Positions 6,681-9,913 of a DNA stretch of 9,913 nt are shown in pieces (position 1 is the stretch's first letter; each line of letters starts with the position of its first letter). The DNA is from an uncultured Candidatus Saccharibacteria bacterium. Lineage in GTDB: Bacteria; Patescibacteriota; Saccharimonadia; Saccharimonadales; Saccharimonadaceae. Location: positions 1 through 9,913 of the forward strand of contig CAMZGF010000029.1 in the NCBI GenBank assembly GCA_947306315.1. Direction: 5' to 3'. The notes under the pieces were generated by a model. It did no database searches, was not told the DNA's origin, and worked only from the letters and a program-made list of their open reading frames with translations. The translations under genes were made by a program, and so were the position numbers.

Positions 6681-7499
6681 CTAGCTACCGTTTCCAAAAA
6701 GACCACCTGGAAGCAAGAATTGGAGAATACCCCAGAAGAATACCCAAATCACAAGTCCAATCACAATTTGAAGGAGACGATTTTTTGCCTTCGCAACCTG
6801 TGCCGAGTTATCACGTGCAGTCATATACTGATAGCCAGTAATTATTACGCCGATAATTGCAGCAGCACCTACACCGTAAGTCACAACATTGAGAATAATC
6901 GAAAGAACTTCAAATAAAGCACCACCGCCCGATCCGCTATTACACTTAATAATCGCAGTGTCAACACCAGCACAATCACCACCTTCACCATCAGCTTTAT
7001 ACCCTAATCTTAAACCCGAAGTATCACCATTGTTTGTTGTTGTACCAGTATTTGTTGTACTAGTATTTGTTGTACCGGTATTCGTAGTACCAGTATTTGT
7101 TGTACTAGTATTAGTAGTGCCAGTACTACCACCATTATTAACGGTCGTACGATCAGTACCGCCATTACACACCCACAATACCGTAGAAGTTGTTGCGCTT
7201 ATCACCTCAAATGTACCACCAAGAGATTCACAGGCTGATTTTATCGCTGATCTACTAACCTGGTCGGTACTTCCGGAAGCATTAGCGTTTTTACAGTCCC
7301 AAACTGTATAATTAGCATAAGCTGTAGTCTTCCATGTACCGCCCAACTTTTTACATGCATCGCGATGTGCTTCAGCACTATCATATGTACGACCACTGAA
7401 TGATGCCGTCTCAGTAGCAAAAGCAGGCACAACAAAGCCAACGCCAAGGTTAAATGCGACGACTAATGCAGCTATAATTCCATAAACTTTTCTTTTCAC
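6681..7499 (-). CDS. Secreted VirB2/T4SS-pilin-like two-TM protein with cysteine modules and Thr-rich linker
   Basis: The 272-residue product has a signal peptide (1-28, cleavage likely after VPAFA), two related cysteine modules (about 40-70 and 81-113, each with AC..LGGT[W/F]...[V/W]xC), a low-complexity NT[G/S]TT linker (126-155), a third cysteine pair (176, 186) and a C-terminal domain of two TM helices (about 195-224 and 243-264) separated by a short basic loop (228-242). This two-helix end resembles the T4SS_pilin/VirB2-TrbC type found widely in Patescibacteria, where its function is poorly defined. The linker and cysteine modules should face outward. The start GTG at 7499 follows AAGGAGG by 4 nt, directly at the rpoD stop, so it is translated from the rpoD transcript. 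It may be a surface appendage subunit or a membrane-anchored surface protein; the family name does not prove a conjugation system, and no VirB4-type genes are seen here. Confidence 0.82.
   Translation of the reverse strand: MKRKVYGIIAALVVAFNLGVGFVVPAFATETASFSGRTYDSAEAHRDACKKLGGTWKTTAYANYTVWDCKNANASGSTDQVSRSAIKSACESLGGTFEVISATTSTVLWVCNGGTDRTTVNNGGSTGTTNTSTTNTGTTNTGTTNTSTTNTGTTTNNGDTSGLRLGYKADGEGGDCAGVDTAIIKCNSGSGGGALFEVLSIILNVVTYGVGAAAIIGVIITGYQYMTARDNSAQVAKAKNRLLQIVIGLVIWVFFWGILQFLLPGGLFGNGS
7038..7127 (-). repeat. Six tandem 15-bp units encoding the Thr-rich linker
   Basis: Six in-frame 15-bp units, at 7038, 7053, 7068, 7083, 7098 and 7113, encode STGTT, NTSTT, NTGTT, NTGTT, NTSTT, NTGTT when read on the minus strand. 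Units differ mainly at third codon positions plus a Gly/Ser alternation, so this is a diverged coding minisatellite and could vary in copy number without shifting frame. Confidence 0.95.
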
Positions 7500-7503
7500 A
7501 AAA

Positions 7504-7510
7504 CCTCCTT
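7504..7510 (-). promoter_or_regulatory. Strong Shine-Dalgarno deciding the GTG start of the pilin-like gene
   Basis: AAGGAGG on the minus strand abuts the rpoD stop codon (7511-7513) and lies 4 nt before GTG at 7499. It is one of the strongest ribosome-binding sites in the window and supports the non-ATG start. Confidence 0.85.
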
Positions 7511-8473
7511 TTAACGAAGATATTCTTGCAATTTCTTCGTATCTTTATTCTTTCGAAGCTTCGAAAGTGCTTTTGCCTCAATCTGACGAATACGTCCACG
7601 AGTGACTGAAAATTCCGCGCCAACTTCCTCAAGAGTATGCGGACGACCGCCACCAATCCCGAAACGAAGCTTGATAATTTTTTGCTCACGTTCTGACAAC
7701 GTTGAAATAATATCCGCAAGTTGCTCTTTAAGCATCTGATTTGCGGCAGAATCTTCTGGAGAAATTCTGTCCTCATCTTCAACAAAATCACCAAGTACAG
7801 AATCTTCGTCATCGCCGTCTTTACCAACCGACTGATCAAGCGATGCAATATCTTGCTTAATACGCATCACATAGTCGACTTTCTCGACGTCCATATCCAT
7901 CTCTTTTGCGATCTCTTCAATAGTTGGTTCGCGGTTAAGTTCAGCCGTAAGTTTACGTGAAGCACGAAGAACTTTATTAATCGTCTCAACCATATGAACA
8001 GGAATACGAATCGTACGAGCTTGGTCAGCAATCGCACGTGTAATTGCCTGGCGAATCCACCAAGTCGCATAAGTTGAGAATTTAAAGCCCTTCTCCGGGT
8101 CAAATTTCTCTACTGCACGAAGGAGACCGGTATTTCCCTCTTGAATCAAATCAAGAAAATCAAGTCCTCTACCAGAATATCTTTTAGCAATCGAAACGAC
8201 GAGGCGCATATTTGCCTCAACCATTTTATCTTTTGCCTTCTTATTGCCTTTTGCTGCTTTTACAGCAAGCGCTTGTTCCTCTTCCTGTGTAAGAAGCGGG
8301 ATCTTACCAATTTCACGGAGATACATCTTAACAGAGTCGTCCGCAAATTGGTCAACATTATCAGCTGTAATCTCAAGATCCTCATCCGAAAAATCCTCTT
8401 CGTCACCGAGGTCATCCATGTCTGGTTCCTGAGGTTCCAAACCGACTAAAATATCTTCATCAGTACTATCCAT
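7511..8473 (-). CDS. rpoD: Primary (RpoD/SigA-type) RNA polymerase sigma factor
   Basis: Housekeeping sigma factor directing RNA polymerase to -10/-35 promoters. The 320-residue product has an acidic N-terminal tail (1-45) in place of a full region 1.1, region 1.2 (46-66), regions 2.1-2.4 (about 84-167, including YATWWIRQAITRAIADQ and the Gln142/Thr145 positions used in -10 recognition), region 3 (about 168-245, with the finger segment LGDFVEDED at 227-235) and region 4 (about 255-307). Near-identity to the sigma70 consensus across region 2 marks it as the primary factor. The recognition helix reads VTRGRIRQIE (290-299), where the family standard is VTRERIRQIE; Gly293 corresponds to E. coli sigma70 Glu585. 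There is no cysteine. It is probably translated from a leaderless mRNA: TATAAT ends 7 nt before the ATG and there is no Shine-Dalgarno. It is first in a unit with the pilin-like and lipid kinase genes. Confidence 0.97.
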   Translation of the reverse strand: MDSTDEDILVGLEPQEPDMDDLGDEEDFSDEDLEITADNVDQFADDSVKMYLREIGKIPLLTQEEEQALAVKAAKGNKKAKDKMVEANMRLVVSIAKRYSGRGLDFLDLIQEGNTGLLRAVEKFDPEKGFKFSTYATWWIRQAITRAIADQARTIRIPVHMVETINKVLRASRKLTAELNREPTIEEIAKEMDMDVEKVDYVMRIKQDIASLDQSVGKDGDDEDSVLGDFVEDEDRISPEDSAANQMLKEQLADIISTLSEREQKIIKLRFGIGGGRPHTLEEVGAEFSVTRGRIRQIEAKALSKLRKNKDTKKLQEYLR

Positions 8474-8480
8474 TAAAAAA

Positions 8481-8508
8481 ATTATACCTAATTTTCAGAT
8501 TATTTCAA
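8481..8508 (-). promoter_or_regulatory. Promoter of the rpoD-pilin-lipid kinase unit
   Basis: TATAAT at 8481-8486, a 16-bp spacer, and TTGAAA (five of six matches to TTGACA) at 8503-8508. The usual 7-nt distance puts the transcription start at or next to the A of the rpoD ATG (8473), separated from the -10 element only by a T-rich run. Confidence 0.82.
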
Positions 8509-8512
8509 GCAA

Positions 8513-8539
8513 AAGCGATTAGTTACCATGAAATCGCTT
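8513..8539 (-). terminator. Weak stem-loop terminator after ung
   Basis: A perfect 8-bp inverted repeat, AAGCGATT and AATCGCTT (8532-8539 and 8513-8520), encloses an 11-nt loop that contains the ung stop codon. On the minus strand it is followed by only four Ts in total. It would separate tmk-ung from the rpoD promoter just downstream, but the short T tract makes termination partial at best. Confidence 0.45.
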
Positions 8540-9173
8540 CCTTCCCATGTTCCTCGAGATATTTATTCGTTTTCGAGAATGGCTTTGAGCCAAAAAACCC
8601 ATTATATGCCGAAAGCGGCGAAGGGTGTGCCGACTCCAGAATCAAATGCTTCGACTCATCAATCAACTTCTTTTTACTCCTCGCATCCCTCCCCCAAAGA
8701 ATGAATACTAAATTTTCCTTTTCTGAGTTCAAATATTTTATCACTGCCTCAGTGAATTCTTCCCATCCCCGCCCACGATGTGAACCAGCCTTATGTGCCT
8801 CAACCGTCAAAACATTATTAAGCAGCAAAACCCCCTGCTTCTGCCACGCCAAAAGATTACCACTCTTATTGTTATGTCTGCCTAAATCCGAATCAATCTC
8901 CTTATATATATTAATAAGGCTCGGTGGCATATAATTATTCCTTGCAGAAATCGAGAAAGCAAGCCCATCCGCGACACCAGGGGTGTGATATGGGTCTTGA
9001 CCCAATATTACCACCTTTACATCGTCCAAGCTAGTCGAAAAAGCACGAAAAACCTGAGTCTTCGAAGGGAAAATCGTCTTCGTCTCATATTCCGAGTGCA
9101 AAAACTTCGATAATTCCGCAAAATACGGCTTACTAAACTCTGTTTTTAAAAATGGTTTCCAGGATTCATGCAT
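8523..9173 (-). CDS. ung: Uracil-DNA glycosylase, family 1 (Ung)
   Basis: Removes uracil from DNA, from cytosine deamination or dUTP incorporation, as the first step of base excision repair. The 216-residue product has the two family 1 motifs: GQDPYH (58-63, with the water-activating Asp60), followed by TPGVADGLAFS, and the minor-groove loop HPSPLSAYNGFFG (183-195, His183). LLLNNVLTVE (116-125) carries the conserved Asn of the uracil pocket. Length is normal for Ung and no key residue is missing. The start ATG overlaps the tmk stop by one base (TAATG) and has no visible Shine-Dalgarno, so translation probably depends on ribosomes finishing tmk. Pairing with tmk fits a shared role in keeping uracil out of DNA. 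Confidence 0.98.
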   Translation of the reverse strand: MHESWKPFLKTEFSKPYFAELSKFLHSEYETKTIFPSKTQVFRAFSTSLDDVKVVILGQDPYHTPGVADGLAFSISARNNYMPPSLINIYKEIDSDLGRHNNKSGNLLAWQKQGVLLLNNVLTVEAHKAGSHRGRGWEEFTEAVIKYLNSEKENLVFILWGRDARSKKKLIDESKHLILESAHPSPLSAYNGFFGSKPFSKTNKYLEEHGKEAISW

Positions 9174-9796
9174 TAGAATTCAAATAACTTCTTTAAATCT
9201 TCAAAAACTTCTTCAATTGTTCCAGCTGCATCAAGTGTTAGAACGTCATATTCTTTCGCAACCTTTAGATACCCAGCATTCACTTTATGTTGAAAATCAT
9301 CCGGCTGCGATTTCCAGACTTCACCAGTTCTGCCCTGTTCTTTTGCCTGGGTACCAAGTCTCTTTGCGCGAGCTTCATCGGAAAGGGTCATAATAACTTG
9401 TTTATCAGGATGGAAATAATGCTCCGGCATCACCGTCTTATGAAGTTTCTTTATGAATGTCCTCGAAACTCCTGCTGCATACCCTTCATAAATCAAAGTT
9501 GAGAACCAACTGCGTGTCGTGATTACAATATCACCTTTTCTAAGCGCCGGCTCTGCCAACTTTCGCCACTGTTCATAACGATTAATTAGATAAAGCATTA
9601 CACGTGTACGGTGATCAATATCTTGCTTCGTGCCATAGTTCAACTTTGCAATTTCACGAACAAATTCATCCTCGGAACCAGTACCAGACTCTGAGTAGTG
9701 AACAACATTCTTCCCTTTAGAACGTAAATATTCCGCAAGTAGTTTAGCTTGGGTGTCTTTTCCTGTCGCATCCTGACCTTCAATAACGATATGCAT
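9173..9796 (-). CDS. tmk: Thymidylate kinase-like nucleotide kinase (atypical motifs)
   Basis: Predicted to phosphorylate dTMP to dTDP using ATP. The 207-residue product has the usual length and a P-loop GQDATGKDTQ (7-16) matching the TMK GxDGxGKxTQ form. Downstream, FSTLIYEGYAAG (98-109) aligns with the TMK segment that follows the DRY motif, and a C-terminal region (about 140-185) matches the lid and final helices. Two signatures are changed: the DR[YH] position reads TRS (94-96) and the FREPGGT substrate loop reads YSESGTG (34-40). A related deoxynucleoside monophosphate kinase is therefore possible. The start is ATG 9796, 6 nt after GGAG, rather than the in-frame GTG at 9808, which lies almost at the predicted transcription start. 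It is first in a two-gene unit with ung. Confidence 0.85.
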   Translation of the reverse strand: MHIVIEGQDATGKDTQAKLLAEYLRSKGKNVVHYSESGTGSEDEFVREIAKLNYGTKQDIDHRTRVMLYLINRYEQWRKLAEPALRKGDIVITTRSWFSTLIYEGYAAGVSRTFIKKLHKTVMPEHYFHPDKQVIMTLSDEARAKRLGTQAKEQGRTGEVWKSQPDDFQHKVNAGYLKVAKEYDVLTLDAAGTIEEVFEDLKKLFEF

Positions 9797-9816
9797 TTTC
9801 CTCTCCACTTTTCTCT

Positions 9817-9822
9817 ATTATA
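9817..9822 (-). promoter_or_regulatory. -10 promoter element for tmk-ung
   Basis: A consensus TATAAT lies between the tRNA terminator and tmk. The transcription start is predicted near 9810, giving a leader of about 14 nt that contains the GGAGAGG ribosome-binding site. No TTGACA-like -35 lies at 16-18 bp; that position falls inside the terminator hairpin. Confidence 0.65.
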
Positions 9823-9826
9823 CATC

Positions 9827-9854
9827 AAAAAACACCCTTTCGGGTGCATTTTTC
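9827..9854 (-). terminator. Intrinsic terminator after tRNA-Val
   Basis: On the minus strand a CACCC-GAAA-GGGTG hairpin with a GNRA-type tetraloop is followed by six Ts, 12 nt beyond the tRNA CCA end. A run of As on the other flank would give it a T tract on the plus strand too, so it could act in both directions. Confidence 0.88.
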
Positions 9855-9858
9855 AATC

Positions 9859-9913
9859 TGGTGGGCGATAGAGGAGTCGAACCTCTGACCTCGTCTACGT
9901 CAAAGACGCGCTC
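9859..9913 (-). tRNA. tRNA-Val (anticodon GAC), 5' part cut off by the window
   Basis: Reading the minus strand: the end of the D stem (GAGC), an anticodon stem CGTCT/AGACG enclosing the loop TTGACGT with anticodon GAC, a 5-nt variable loop AGGTC, a T arm AGAGG-TTCGACT-CCTCT, the acceptor 3' strand ATCGCCC, discriminator A and an encoded CCA. GAC reads the valine codons GUC/GUU. The 5' acceptor strand and most of the D arm lie beyond the window end. Confidence 0.95.

Noticed and set aside
7038..7127. Short tandem repeats considered as a CRISPR array
   Set aside because: Units are contiguous 15-mers without spacers and encode an in-frame protein linker.
6889..7311. 140-codon plus-strand frame with a Val-rich repeat
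   Set aside because: Its repetitive hydrophobic sequence is just the antisense reading of the NT[G/S]TT repeat and TM-coding DNA of the pilin-like gene.
6681..7499. Evidence of a conjugative type IV secretion system
   Set aside because: The C-terminal two-helix domain is VirB2-like, but no VirB4, VirB6, relaxase or coupling-protein gene is present in the window.
7450..7848. 132-codon minus-strand frame overlapping rpoD
   Set aside because: It is out of frame with a highly conserved sigma factor region and has biased basic composition; a shadow frame.
9797..9808. In-frame GTG start for tmk at 9808
   Set aside because: It lies almost at the predicted transcription start, and the P-loop strand begins immediately after ATG 9796, which has its own Shine-Dalgarno.

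Overview
The window is a densely packed, single-strand block: every supported gene reads on the minus strand, so transcription order runs from high to low coordinates. It suggests a small-genome bacterium of the Candidate Phyla Radiation (Patescibacteria), most likely Saccharibacteria or a relative. The reasons are a pilM-N-O-x-pilB type IV pilus operon with no pilQ/secretin gene between pilO and pilB, a VirB2/T4SS-pilin-like protein of the kind common in these lineages, a compact primary sigma factor, intergenic gaps of 0-60 bp, and repeated stop/start overlaps. UGA serves as a normal stop (for example at the end of the PilO-like gene), which argues against the UGA-recoded Gracilibacteria/Absconditabacteria. 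The lineage is an inference from gene content, not a database match.

Region by region, in the direction of transcription. (1) 9859-9913: the 3' two-thirds of a tRNA-Val(GAC) with encoded CCA, followed by a compact GAAA-loop terminator. (2) 9796-8523: tmk (atypical thymidylate kinase) and ung (family 1 uracil-DNA glycosylase), overlapping by one base, behind a TATAAT promoter and ending in a weak stem-loop. Both act on the dTMP/dUMP content of DNA. (3) 8473-5656: rpoD (primary sigma factor), then a secreted, cysteine-rich two-TM pilin-like protein with a threonine-rich repeat linker, then a diacylglycerol/sphingosine-kinase-family lipid kinase, all closely spaced behind one promoter. (4) 5621-7: the type IV pilus operon pilM, pilN-like, pilO-like, a small EF-hand-containing membrane protein at the position where pilP normally sits, and pilB.

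PilM, PilN and PilO should form the inner-membrane alignment platform on which PilB, the assembly ATPase, drives pilus extension. The large PilN-like and PilO-like ectodomains, the small EF-hand protein and the T4SS-like pilin carry twenty cysteines between them, in even numbers per ectodomain, while the cytoplasmic proteins have almost none. This suggests disulfide-stabilised surface machinery. Pilus genes not present here (pilC, pilT, pilD, prepilins) may lie beyond position 1 or elsewhere.

The main points for a second look are: probable leaderless mRNAs for rpoD and pilM; a Glu-to-Gly change in the -35 recognition helix of the sigma factor; the EF-hand protein in the PilP slot; a PilB lacking its zinc-binding cysteines; a PilN-like protein more than twice the usual length; and a thymidylate kinase with two altered signature motifs.
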